DNA from: an uncultured Pseudomonadota bacterium
GTDB lineage: Bacteria > Pseudomonadota > Gammaproteobacteria > Steroidobacterales > Steroidobacteraceae
Assembly (NCBI GenBank): GCA_903927005.1
Contig: CAIYLH010000119.1
Span: 1 to 36,324 of the forward strand
Direction of reading: 5' to 3'
DNA length: 36,324 nucleotides
Within the stretch, counting starts at the first letter, position 1, and the number at the start of each line of letters is the position of its first letter. This document shows positions 22,582-34,437 of the stretch, piece by piece. Below the pieces are notes generated by a model that saw only the letters and a program-made list of their open reading frames with translations, was not told the DNA's origin and did not search any database. The translations under genes and the position numbers were made by a program.

Positions 22582-24036
22582 ATGCCAATTCAACCCCTAC
22601 CTCCCCTGCGGCAGCTGCTGCGCCTCACCGCCCTCGCCGGCCTCGCCTGCCTCGCCGCTTGCGCGAGCGTGCGAGCCGCCGATCCGGACGGGGTGCTGCA
22701 CAGCTGGGTCACCTCGGCCGATGGCAGTCGCCTCCTCGAGCCGGCTCAAGGCGGCGTGTTCGGTCGCGAAACGCCGCTCACCCGGGTCATCGATATCGAC
22801 GCCGCGCAGCGCTACCAGAGCTTCGTCGGCGTGGGCGCCGCGATCACCGACGCGAGCGCCGCGGTGCTCACTGGCAGCCTGAGCGAAGAGCGTCGCGAGG
22901 CCCTGCTGCAGGAACTGTTCGCCCCCGGAACGGGCCTGGGCTTGAGCTTCGTGCGGGTCACGATCGGGGCGTCCGACTTCTCGGCCCATCACTACAGCCT
23001 CGACGACAGCCCGGATGGCACGCCTGACCCGGGCCTCGCGCACTACTCTGCCGCCGCCACCGAGGCGCCGGTACTGCCGCTGGTGCTGCGCGCCCGCGCC
23101 CTGAACCCCGCCCTGAAGGTGATGGCCTCGCCGTGGAGCGCACCAGCCTGGATGAAGGACTCAGGCAGCCTGATCCGCGGCCGACTGCGCCGCGACGCCT
23201 ATCCCGCGTTTGCCGACTACCTGCTGCGCTTCGCAGACGACTACGCCCGTGCCGGGATTCCGCTGTACGCGCTGACGATGCAGAACGAACCGGCGACCGA
23301 GCCGGCGACCTACCCGGGCATGCGCTTCGACGCAGAGGATCGCGCCCGTTTCATCGCCGAGGCACTCGGCCCGCGACTCGCGGCCCTCCCCAACGCGCCG
23401 CTGCTGCTGGACTGGGACCACAACTGGGACGCACCCGACTCGCCGCTGGCGGTGCTGGCGGACCCGGCTGCCGCACGCTACGTCGCCGGCATCGCCTGGC
23501 ATTGCTACGGCGGCAAACCCGCCGCACAGAGCGTCGTCCACGCCGCACACCCGGACAAGGACACCTACCTGACCGAGTGCTCCGGCGGCGACTGGTCACA
23601 CGACTGGCGCGACGCGCTGCGCTTTATGAGTGGCACGCTGCTGATCGATTCAATGCGTCACTGGGCCCGTGGCGTGATCTTGTGGAACATTGCGCTCGAC
23701 GAACACCACGGACCGCATCTGGGCGGCTGCAACAATTGCCGCGGCGTGGTGACCGTCGACTCCAGCAGCGGTGAGGTGACCCGCAACGTCGAGTACTACG
23801 TGCTTGGCCATGTCTCACGCTTCGTGCGGCCAGGGGCCGTTCGCATCGATTCGACCGCCGAGGTCGACGGCCTGCACACGGTGGCGTTCCAGAACCTCGA
23901 CGATAGCTCTATCGCACTGCTGATCTACAACGACGGCGCCGCAGCCGAGTTCACGGTGCGGATGGCCGGCCGCAGCGTGCGTTACGCACTCGCTGGCGGC
24001 GACCTCGCGACGCTGACCTGGCGGCCGCGGCGCTGA
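22582..24036 (+). CDS. Exported GH30 beta-glucanase/glucosylceramidase-family enzyme
   Basis: This 484-residue protein is a family 30 retaining glycoside hydrolase. It has the typical YQSFVGVGAAITDASAAVL, FVRVTIGASDFSAHHYSLDD, KVMASPWSAPAWMKDSGSL, acid/base Glu236 in LTMQNEPATEPA and nucleophile Glu332 in YLTECSGGDW, then a C-terminal beta domain. Subfamilies GH30_1 and GH30_3 include beta-1,6-glucanases; with GH81 beside it, removal of beta-1,6 branches of laminarin is the likely job. The N-terminus ends LACLAACAS, so it may be a lipoprotein (LAAC lipobox, Cys about residue 27) or be cut after VRA. It starts six bases after the ATPase gene and is the last gene of the operon. Confidence 0.92.
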   Translation: MPIQPLPPLRQLLRLTALAGLACLAACASVRAADPDGVLHSWVTSADGSRLLEPAQGGVFGRETPLTRVIDIDAAQRYQSFVGVGAAITDASAAVLTGSLSEERREALLQELFAPGTGLGLSFVRVTIGASDFSAHHYSLDDSPDGTPDPGLAHYSAAATEAPVLPLVLRARALNPALKVMASPWSAPAWMKDSGSLIRGRLRRDAYPAFADYLLRFADDYARAGIPLYALTMQNEPATEPATYPGMRFDAEDRARFIAEALGPRLAALPNAPLLLDWDHNWDAPDSPLAVLADPAAARYVAGIAWHCYGGKPAAQSVVHAAHPDKDTYLTECSGGDWSHDWRDALRFMSGTLLIDSMRHWARGVILWNIALDEHHGPHLGGCNNCRGVVTVDSSSGEVTRNVEYYVLGHVSRFVRPGAVRIDSTAEVDGLHTVAFQNLDDSSIALLIYNDGAAAEFTVRMAGRSVRYALAGGDLATLTWRPRR

Positions 24037-24042
24037 GCGCGC

Positions 24043-24062
24043 GGGCGCCCGCCGCGGCGCCC
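24043..24062 (+). terminator. Terminator of the PTS/ABC/GH30 operon
   Basis: GGGCGC (24043-24048) pairs with GCGCCC (24057-24062) around an 8-base loop, followed by TTTCGC, seven bases after the GH30 stop. It marks the probable end of the operon that starts near 14012. Confidence 0.6.
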
Positions 24063-24110
24063 TTTCGCTACACTACGGCCAGCGCCAAGTCCGCGCGCAC
24101 GGAGTACACC

Positions 24111-25525
<1,415 letters not shown>

Positions 25526-25529
<4 letters not shown>

Positions 25530-26800
25530 ACTCCCGCTGCATCACACGACTTGCCGCGCTCGCGCTTGCCGTAATCGCCCCACTCGCCCCCGCGCATGCC
25601 GATAGCGTGCTGCTACAGAACGGCGAGATTTACACGCAAGGCCCTGCCGGCACCCTGCATGGCGGCAGCGTACTGATCGTCGACGGCCGGATCCGCGGTC
25701 TGGGCGAGCACCTGAGTGCGCCGCCCGGCACGCGCGTTGTAGACCTCAAGGGACGCCCGGTGACGCCCGCCCTGTTTGGCGGACTCGGCCAACTGGGCGT
25801 CGTCGAGGTCAGCGAAGAATCTGCCACCGACGATGGCACGCTGCACCTGGGGCAGATGCGCCCCGAATTCGATCCGTCCTACGCCTTCAACCCGGACTCC
25901 ATTCCAGTCTCCGTTGCCCGCGTCGACGGCGTCGGCTTCGCCGTGCTGGTGCCCGGCGCGAGCGCCGGCGCAAAGGGCGGGCCAGGCAGCTCGATCCTGC
26001 ACGGCCTCGCGGCCGTGACCAGCCTCGACGGCCGTGCCCCGCGCCCGCCGGCAGCGCTGTCAGTCTCCCTGGGTCAGGATGCAGAGGCCCTCGCGGGCGA
26101 CAGCCGCGCAGCGGCCTACATGCTGCTGTCACAAGCCCTGGAAGAGGCGCGCGGCGGCCAGTTTGCGCCGGGCGAGCAGCGCCTGCTGACCCCGGCCGGA
26201 CGGCGCGTGCTGGCACGCTTTGCCGCCGAGCACCGGCCGTTCCTGTTCGAGGTGGACCGCGCCGCCGACATCCGCACGGCGGTTGCGTTCGCGCAGCGCG
26301 AGAAACTGAACGCGATCATCGTCGGCGGCGCCGAGGCCTGGCGGGTCGCGCCGCTGCTCGCCGCGGCGCACGTCCCGGTCGTGATCAATCCGCTGGATGA
26401 TCTGCCCGAGTCCTTCGATCAGATCGGCGCGACGCTACAGAACGCCGCGCGCCTGCAGAGCGCTGGCGTGGTCGTTGCATTCACGCTGCGCGGCTCACCA
26501 CACGAGGTGCGCAAACTGCGCCAGGCGGCCGGCGTCGCCGTCGCCAGCGGCCTGCCGTGGGCGGCGGGACTTGCCGCAATCACCAATACACCGGCACAGC
26601 TGTTCGGAGCGACGCCGGAGTTCGGCACGCTTGCGGTCGGGTTGCCCGCGAATCTCGTCGTCTGGAACGGCGACCCGCTCGAGGTTACAAGCCTGGTGGA
26701 CGCCGAATGGCTCGACGGGCAGGAGCGCTCACTGCGCACGCGCCAGACTGAGCTGCGGGATCGTTATATGGAGAGGCTGCGCGCCGGTCGGGCGCGCTAG
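25526..26800 (+). CDS. Exported amidohydrolase-like protein lacking the HxH motif
   Basis: This 424-residue protein has the same fold pattern as its neighbour: a signal peptide (LAALALAVIAPLAPAHA), the sandwich VLLQNGEIYTQGPAGTLHGG with VLIVDGRIRGLGEHL, and the closing GTLAVGLPANLVVWNGDPLE. Where the family has DxHxH after VTPGLID, this one reads VTPALFGGLGQLGVVEV (about residues 81-97), without histidines. The usual later metal ligands are also not apparent. It is therefore probably not a metal hydrolase by itself. Coupled translation with the intact enzyme (ATGA overlap) suggests a complex in which it serves as a structural or regulatory partner; this is inference. The reading frame has no stops or shifts, so it is not a decaying gene. 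Confidence 0.85.
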
Positions 26801-26811
26801 CAAACAGGAAG

Positions 26812-26836
26812 GCTGCGGCCCTGCCGGGGTCGCAGC
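26812..26836. terminator. Possible bidirectional hairpin between convergent genes
   Basis: GCTGCG (26812-26817) and CGCAGC (26831-26836) can pair around a 13-base loop that itself has CC/GG pairing. It lies in the 46-base gap between the convergent genes ending at 26800 and 26847. There is no T tract. Confidence 0.3.
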
Positions 26837-26846
26837 GGACCGCGCT

Positions 26847-27485
26847 TCAGCTGAAGCGGCGGTCAACCACCATCTGCGGCGCACTCGGCGGGTTCAGGCG
26901 GAACGCCTCGACCGCGTTCTTGAGCACGTGCAGGTCAACCATCGGCATCGCGCGCAGCTGGTCCTCGACCACCATGCGGAACTTCGCCATCGCGTGCTGC
27001 ACCCGTGCACGCTCCAGCAGCGGCATGAAGTACCGCTCGAAGAACTCGGGCGAACGCAGCGCCTGCAGCTCGGCCTCGCGTCCCTGTACCGCGTAGAACT
27101 TGGCGCGGGTCGCGTACGACAGCACGGCCGGGGTCAGCGCCGGGTTGAAGCAACCCTCGCGCTCGAAGCAAATGCGCATGCGGCTGTAGATCTCGCTCTC
27201 GATCGCCGGCCGCACCTGGGCGGAGCCGCCCATCGTGGGGTCCGACAGCATCTGCTCAAAGGCAACCCAGGCGTCGGCCTTGCGACCGTTGCGGTGCCAC
27301 TGGGTGGCCTCGCGCAGCGCGCTGGCGGCCGGGGCAACCGCGTGGCCGAACTCCTGCTCCAGGCGCTCAAGGTTGGCATCGGCGGACTTGCGCGCCGGGC
27401 CGTGCGGCTGGGTGGCGGGAGCGGTCGACGGGGTGGCAGAGGCGCTCGGACGCTTGGCAACTCGCAGGAAACTCAGTACGCCCAT
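26847..27485 (-). CDS. Hypothetical protein, 212 residues
   Basis: I do not recognise this family. The protein begins MGVLSFLRVAKRPS, has a low-complexity Ala/Ser/Thr/Pro linker (about residues 12-35), and then a mostly helical body (LERLEQEFGHAVAPAASALR, DAWVAFEQMLSDPTMGGSAQ, VRPAIESEIYSRMRICFERE). No signal peptide or membrane span is seen. The helical units loosely recall TPR-like scaffolds but no repeat is clear. The ATG at 27485 is preceded by GAGG at six bases; a TTG two codons upstream is less likely. It is monocistronic and convergent with the amidohydrolase pair. Codon use resembles its neighbours, supporting a real gene. Confidence 0.65.
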   Translation of the reverse strand: MGVLSFLRVAKRPSASATPSTAPATQPHGPARKSADANLERLEQEFGHAVAPAASALREATQWHRNGRKADAWVAFEQMLSDPTMGGSAQVRPAIESEIYSRMRICFEREGCFNPALTPAVLSYATRAKFYAVQGREAELQALRSPEFFERYFMPLLERARVQHAMAKFRMVVEDQLRAMPMVDLHVLKNAVEAFRLNPPSAPQMVVDRRFS

Positions 27486-27921
27486 GATCAACCTCGCTCA
27501 CTTGTATCCAACTCGCGCTGTCTGCCGGATCTGCTTCAATACTGGCATCCCTCGGCGACGGGTCAAGAGTGCCGGCTGTCTGCAAGTGGCGACGAGACGC
27601 ACTTCACGCAATGTCAGCCGCTCGCCTCGTGAAACGTCAAAAGCAGGGTTTTTCTCAGCGCTTTTTTACAATGTTTACCTAGAAAATCGCGGCAACCCCG
27701 TCGCTGGACGACAGACAGCGAAAGACCTCCTCGCCGCACCCGGGCTTATGCCCCGGCCAACGGCTGGGCCGCGGCCGCCGACGGCGGCGGCGCGGTCACC
27801 GCAGCAGCCGCTATTTCCCGCTCAAGCCCCGCCCAGCGCGCGCCGCCGTGAACGGCGGTAGCACGGTTCGGGCATACTCCCGCCCACTCCGAGCCAGGAC
27901 AGCGCTCGCGCAGGCCACCCG
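27486..27921. other. Intergenic region between divergent genes
   Basis: This 436-base gap separates the orphan gene (minus) from the MFS gene (plus), so it must hold both promoters. It has an AT-rich patch at 27640-27690 with a -10-like TACAAT (27667-27672) but no clear -35. A small hairpin, CCGCCGTGAACGGCGG (about 27842-27857), lies 65 bases before the MFS start. I see no gene or riboswitch here. Confidence 0.4.
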
Positions 27922-29226
27922 ATGTCGACTCCCTCCCCGACCCGCACGACGCCTGCGGCCACGCTGTCGTGGCGCGTGGTGCCACCGCTGGTCAGCACGG
28001 CGCTGATCTACATAGGCTCGGGCGTGCTGTCGACGCTGCTGCCGTTGCGGTTCTCGGCGCTGGGGCTGTCGCCGGGAGCGATTGGCCTGCTCGCCACCTT
28101 CGAGGCGCTGGGATTTCTGGTCGGCTGCCTCTACGCCCACAAGGTGATCCGCCCGGTCGGGCTCGAGCGCGCCTATGCCGCCTTCGCGGCCATGAAGGCG
28201 GTCGCGATCCTGTCGCTGCACTTCGCCTCGTGGATACCGGCGCTGGCGCTGGCCCGCTTCCTGATCGGCCTCAACGCCGCCGGCCTGTCGGTGATCGTCG
28301 AGAGCTGGCTCAACGCGCTGGTGGCCAACGAGCTGCGGGGCCGACTGCTGACCATCTACGTGCTGGTCATCGGCCTGTTCTTCGGCGTCGGCCAGCTGAT
28401 GGGCGAGCATCTGCTGGTCACCGGCCCGGAACTGCTGTTCATCGCAGGCATCGCCACGACGCTTGCGCTGGTGCCACTGGCGGGCATCAACGTGCGTGCC
28501 CCGGAGTCCTCGCGCAAGGTGCGCCTGGACGTGCTGACGGCGCTACGCACCTCGCCTGCGAGTGTGCTCGCGTGCCTGCTCAACGGCCTGGTGCTGACCG
28601 CCTTCCTGACGGTCGGGCCGCTGTTTGGCGAGCGCATCGGACTGTCGCAGGGGCAGATCATCCAGCTGATGGCCTGCGTCTCGCTCGGAGGCCTGTTCCT
28701 GCAGTGGCCGATCGGCTACCTGTCGGACAAGATCGACCGGCTGTACGCACTGATCGGCCTGGGCATCGGTACGCTGGCGGTGTCGGCGCTGCTGGCGACC
28801 GTCACCGGCCATACCCCCTTCATCGTGCTGGCACTGGCGTTCGCGGTGTTCGGCGGCGTCACCGAGAGTCTGTACGCGATGGGCGTGGCGCATGCCAACG
28901 ACCGCGCCCGCAGCAACGATCACGTCGCGTTGTCATCCTCGCTGCTGTTCGTCTGGTCCATTGGCGCGGCGATCGGACCGACCACCGGCTCGCTGGTGAT
29001 CCAGATGACCGTACCGCAGGCGTTCTTCGTCTACGCCGGCGCGCTCGCGCTCGCCTACACGCTGGTCGGCCTGTGGCGGCTGAGCCGGCGGCCAAAGTTC
29101 ACGCCCGGCGATCCGCGCGAGGAGTTCCACAGCTACCCGCGCACCTCGCCCGAGGTCTATACCTGGGCGCCGTACCACATGGACACGATCTCCGAACCGC
29201 CGCCCAGCGAGGCGGCGGACGGCTAA
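27922..29226 (+). CDS. MFS transporter (YcaD-like)
   Basis: This 434-residue protein has about twelve hydrophobic segments and the pattern of the major facilitator superfamily, nearest in feel to YcaD-type transporters. The first helix is VSTALIYIGSGVLSTLLPLR; the loop after helix 2 has YAHKVIRPVGLERAY; helix 4-5 shows FLIGLNAAGLSVIVESWLNA and NELRGRLLTIY; the second half has GYLSDKIDRLYALIGLGIG, the repeated MFS loop motif. A hydrophilic tail (about 390-434, with EFHSYPRTSPEVYTWAPYHM) follows. The substrate is unknown. The ribosome site is weak (GCAGG). Its stop is seven bases from the stop of the convergent gene, with no room for a separate terminator. Confidence 0.88.
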   Translation: MSTPSPTRTTPAATLSWRVVPPLVSTALIYIGSGVLSTLLPLRFSALGLSPGAIGLLATFEALGFLVGCLYAHKVIRPVGLERAYAAFAAMKAVAILSLHFASWIPALALARFLIGLNAAGLSVIVESWLNALVANELRGRLLTIYVLVIGLFFGVGQLMGEHLLVTGPELLFIAGIATTLALVPLAGINVRAPESSRKVRLDVLTALRTSPASVLACLLNGLVLTAFLTVGPLFGERIGLSQGQIIQLMACVSLGGLFLQWPIGYLSDKIDRLYALIGLGIGTLAVSALLATVTGHTPFIVLALAFAVFGGVTESLYAMGVAHANDRARSNDHVALSSSLLFVWSIGAAIGPTTGSLVIQMTVPQAFFVYAGALALAYTLVGLWRLSRRPKFTPGDPREEFHSYPRTSPEVYTWAPYHMDTISEPPPSEAADG

Positions 29227-29233
29227 CGAGCCG

Positions 29234-30337
29234 TTATTTTTTCTCGAACAGCGGCAGCATCGACGGCGCCGCCTCGGGCTTCGCCTTGCGGTAATCGAGG
29301 CCGAGCAGGTCGGCCACGGTAGCGGCCAGCTGCGCCTGCGTGATAGCAGGCACATTCGAGCGCTCGCCCAGCGCCGGCGTATCCGGGCCCATCATGGCGA
29401 CCCAGATCTTGTCGGAGCCCGGCTGCTCGACGCCATGCTCCATCCACTTCACCGGCGCGTTACCGCGACCGTGGTCGGCCGTCAGGATGAAGGTCGTCTT
29501 GCCGCGATACTCCGGCATCGCCTGCATCTGGTTCCACAGGTCCGCGACGAAGGCATCAAAGCCGTGAATGGTATCCATCAGCAGGTCGTAGCGACCGGTG
29601 TGGGCCCAGGAATCGGTGTCGCCGTAGCCAACGAACAGCACGCGCGGATGGTGGCTCTTCAGGTGCCGGCGCAACGCCACATGCAGGAACGAATCGAACG
29701 GGTCGTCGTCCTCGACGTGCGTCGTGGTCCGATACAGCTCCTCGAACAGCAGCCCTTCCGGGCTGCGGTCGGTCGGGTCGACGATCGACGGGCCGGCGTG
29801 CACCGGAATGTGGCTGCGCTTGTCATTGAAGATGTCGTGGAACACGCCCCAGGTGCCGAACACCTCGACCTTGCCCTTGAACGCCGGCTGTTCGTTGAGC
29901 CACTCGTACACGGTCGTGTTCGGGTTCGGGCCGAACTCGTTCTTGGTGATCTTGGGGTCGACGACGCCGGTGGTCATCTCGTTGTAGCCCGGGTAGGAGA
30001 ACCACAGCGGGTTCTGCACCGAGGCGACACTGCCCAGCGCGGGGTTGCCGAAGATCTGGCCCTGGGTCGCGATCGTGCCCCACAGGAACGGGAACAGCAG
30101 CTTGCGCCGCGCCTTCGGATCGTCATTCCAGTACTTCTGCCGCAGCTCAGGCACCGGCCGCCAGTTCTTCTCCTTGTCGTTAAGCAGGCTTTTTTCGGCG
30201 CCGTTAAAGACTTCCTGCCAGCGCAGCCCGTCGCTGACGATGAACACGACGTTTTCGGTCTTGCGCGGCGCCGCCGTGGCAGACAGCGCGAGCAGTGACG
30301 CGGCAAGCAGGGCAAAGCCCCTGAGGGAGATCTTCAT
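29234..30337 (-). CDS. Exported alkaline phosphatase-superfamily hydrolase
   Basis: This 367-residue protein has a signal peptide (MKISLRGFALLAASLLALSA, cut near TAA) and the core of the alkaline phosphatase/nucleotide pyrophosphatase/sulfatase superfamily. The first metal site is in NVVFIVSDGLRWQEVFNGAE; GYNEMTTG, GYGDTDSWAHTGRYD and ILTADHGRGN give the other expected Asp and His ligands. Such enzymes hydrolyse phosphomono- or diesters, or transfer phosphoglycerol, in the periplasm; the substrate here is unknown. The ATG at 30337 has AGGAGG nine bases upstream. A longer frame upstream overlaps the divergent gene and lacks family similarity, so it is rejected. Confidence 0.87.
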   Translation of the reverse strand: MKISLRGFALLAASLLALSATAAPRKTENVVFIVSDGLRWQEVFNGAEKSLLNDKEKNWRPVPELRQKYWNDDPKARRKLLFPFLWGTIATQGQIFGNPALGSVASVQNPLWFSYPGYNEMTTGVVDPKITKNEFGPNPNTTVYEWLNEQPAFKGKVEVFGTWGVFHDIFNDKRSHIPVHAGPSIVDPTDRSPEGLLFEELYRTTTHVEDDDPFDSFLHVALRRHLKSHHPRVLFVGYGDTDSWAHTGRYDLLMDTIHGFDAFVADLWNQMQAMPEYRGKTTFILTADHGRGNAPVKWMEHGVEQPGSDKIWVAMMGPDTPALGERSNVPAITQAQLAATVADLLGLDYRKAKPEAAPSMLPLFEKK

Positions 30338-30432
30338 GGCGGGAGTGCCTCCTGGCGGAAACCCAGTTCGGTATGGCGCCGCACCCTGCCCACCCCGACA
30401 ATGGGGCTCCACAGAACCGGCAGGGGATGATA

Positions 30433-32316
30433 ATGCGTTGTTCATGGCAATGGTGTGTCGGACTGATGCTGCTGGCCGGCAGCGCGCAGGCGATGCCCTC
30501 GGCCGGGCTGCGCGCACAGCTGCAGCTGGTTCCCTGCGGGCAGCACGGCGCGCTGTGCGGCCGGCTGGCACGACCGCTGGATACGACCGGCGCGGTGCCG
30601 GGCAGCCTCGCGATCGCGTTCGAGTGGTACCCCGCCCGGGGGCCTGGGCCCCGCCGCGGCACGCTGGTGGCGGCCGAAGGGGGGCCTGGCTACCCCACCA
30701 CCGGCTCGCGCGACGACTACCTGGCGCTTTACGCCCCGCTGCTGGCCGATCACGACCTCGTACTGATGGACAACCGCGGCACCGGTGGCTCGGGGGCGCT
30801 CGACTGCCCGCCGCTGCGCCCGCCCGCCCCGCTGAGCATCGAGACCATCGGCGCCTGTGGCGACTGGCTTGGCTTACGGGCACCGCTGTACGGCACCGCC
30901 GCGGCGACGGACGATCTGGAGGCGATTCTGGCGGCGCTGGGCTCAGGTCAAGTGGACCTGTACGGCGACTCCTACGGGACGTTCTTTGCGCAGGTGTTCG
31001 CACTGCGCCATCCCGAGCGGCTGCGCTCGCTGGTGCTCGATGGGGCCTACCCGGTCGACGGTCCACAGATCGCCTGGCTGCCGCAATACGCCGCCGCCAC
31101 GCGCAGCAAGTTCGACCTCGCCTGCGCCCGCAGCCCCCACTGCGCGCCGCTGCCCGGCGCTTCCATGACGCGTCTGGGTGCGGTACTGGAGCAACTGCGC
31201 GGCGAGTCGGACGCCGCGCCGGCGATGCTGGCGACGATGTTATTTGGCAATGCACCCGCCTTCGCCACGCTGCGCGAGGCGGACGCCGCCGCGCGTGCCC
31301 ACCTCGAAGGCGACCCGAAGCCGCTGGCGCGGCTGATGGCCGAAGCCCGCGTCGCGGTCGAATCGCGCGACCCGGCCGGCGTCGCCTCCTACAGCGGCGC
31401 GCTCGCCGCCGCAGTCAGCTGCAACGACGGCCAGCAGGTGCTCGACATGACACTGCCGCCTTCGGCGCGCCGCGCCGAAGGCGCAATCACCATGCAAGCC
31501 CACGAGCGCGACGCAGGACCTTTGTATGCGCCGTTCACGCTGGCGGAGTTCCTCGGCATGCCGCCGGACTACGTCTACCTGACCCAGTGCGGCGCGTGGC
31601 CTAGTGCAGATCCTGCCCACCCACCCGCCTGGCGACTCGCCCTGGAGCGCGCGTTCCCGGCCGTGCCGGTACTGGTGCTGTCCGGTGAACTCGACAACAT
31701 CACCAGTCCCGCCGAAGGCGCCGCCGCCGCGGCCTTCTATGCGCACGCCACCCACGTCGTGCTCGCCAACAGCGGCCACGTCAACGCACTGCCGCGGGCC
31801 CGCAGCGATTGCGGCGCCCGCCTGGTACGCGCTTTTGTCACGACGCTCGCGGTCACCGACACCGCCTGCGCAAGCCGCGTGCCCACGGTACGACTGAGTC
31901 CGGCGTTTGCCCGCCGCGTCAGCGCGGTCGCACCGGCCGCGGCAATGCCCGGCAACCTCGCCGACGAGGCGGCGCTACGTCTGGCCGCCGCGGCGCTGTA
32001 CTCCGCCGGTGACCTGCTCGCCCGACTGGACGCCGACGGCGTCGGTCTGCGCGGCGGTCGCTACACGATCGAAGGCGCCGCGGCGCATCGGCGCGTACGA
32101 CTGAGCGCGCTGCGCTGGTGCGAGGATCTGGCGGTATCAGGCGAGCTTCAGCCCGGTGCGCGCGGCGCCGGCCGGGCGCGACTGCACTTCGTCAGCGCCG
32201 ACGGCACGCGCGGCACGCTGCGCGCATCGTGGCCGGCCGGTGGCGCAGATGCGGTCGCAACCCTGCTCGGCCGCGTCGCCGGACACACGCTGCGGGCGCA
32301 GCTGCCGGCACCCTAG
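30433..32316 (+). CDS. Exported alpha/beta hydrolase (TAP-like peptidase family)
   Basis: This 627-residue protein has a short signal peptide (MRCSWQWCVGLMLLAGSAQA) and an alpha/beta hydrolase domain of the prolyl/tripeptidyl aminopeptidase type. The oxyanion region VAAEGGPGYPTTGS and LMDNRGTGGSGALDCP are followed by the nucleophile elbow LYGDSYGTFFAQ with Ser180, Asp421 in VLSGELDNITSP, and His449 in NSGHVNAL. After about residue 460, a second domain of some 165 residues, rich in beta strands, has no family I recognise. The ATG at 30433 has AGGGG six bases upstream; an ATG two codons earlier is also possible. It is divergent from the phosphatase-like gene and convergent with uvrB. Confidence 0.87.
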   Translation: MRCSWQWCVGLMLLAGSAQAMPSAGLRAQLQLVPCGQHGALCGRLARPLDTTGAVPGSLAIAFEWYPARGPGPRRGTLVAAEGGPGYPTTGSRDDYLALYAPLLADHDLVLMDNRGTGGSGALDCPPLRPPAPLSIETIGACGDWLGLRAPLYGTAAATDDLEAILAALGSGQVDLYGDSYGTFFAQVFALRHPERLRSLVLDGAYPVDGPQIAWLPQYAAATRSKFDLACARSPHCAPLPGASMTRLGAVLEQLRGESDAAPAMLATMLFGNAPAFATLREADAAARAHLEGDPKPLARLMAEARVAVESRDPAGVASYSGALAAAVSCNDGQQVLDMTLPPSARRAEGAITMQAHERDAGPLYAPFTLAEFLGMPPDYVYLTQCGAWPSADPAHPPAWRLALERAFPAVPVLVLSGELDNITSPAEGAAAAAFYAHATHVVLANSGHVNALPRARSDCGARLVRAFVTTLAVTDTACASRVPTVRLSPAFARRVSAVAPAAAMPGNLADEAALRLAAAALYSAGDLLARLDADGVGLRGGRYTIEGAAAHRRVRLSALRWCEDLAVSGELQPGARGAGRARLHFVSADGTRGTLRASWPAGGADAVATLLGRVAGHTLRAQLPAP

Positions 32317-32323
32317 CGGATCG

Positions 32324-34372
<2,049 letters not shown>

Positions 34373-34437
34373 CAGAATTGATCCAGACGGTGAATTAACA
34401 GAGAATCAACCTTATTTTGCACTGCAATGAGCATCCC

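Noticed and set aside
30338-31255. N-terminal extension of the phosphatase-like gene to 31255
   Set aside because: The extra residues are Arg/Ala/Ser-rich and lie antisense to the alpha/beta hydrolase; the ATG at 30337 has AGGAGG and starts a signal peptide.
34373-34437. LexA box in the uvrB upstream region
   Set aside because: No CTG-N10-CAG palindrome is present in the short divergent gap.
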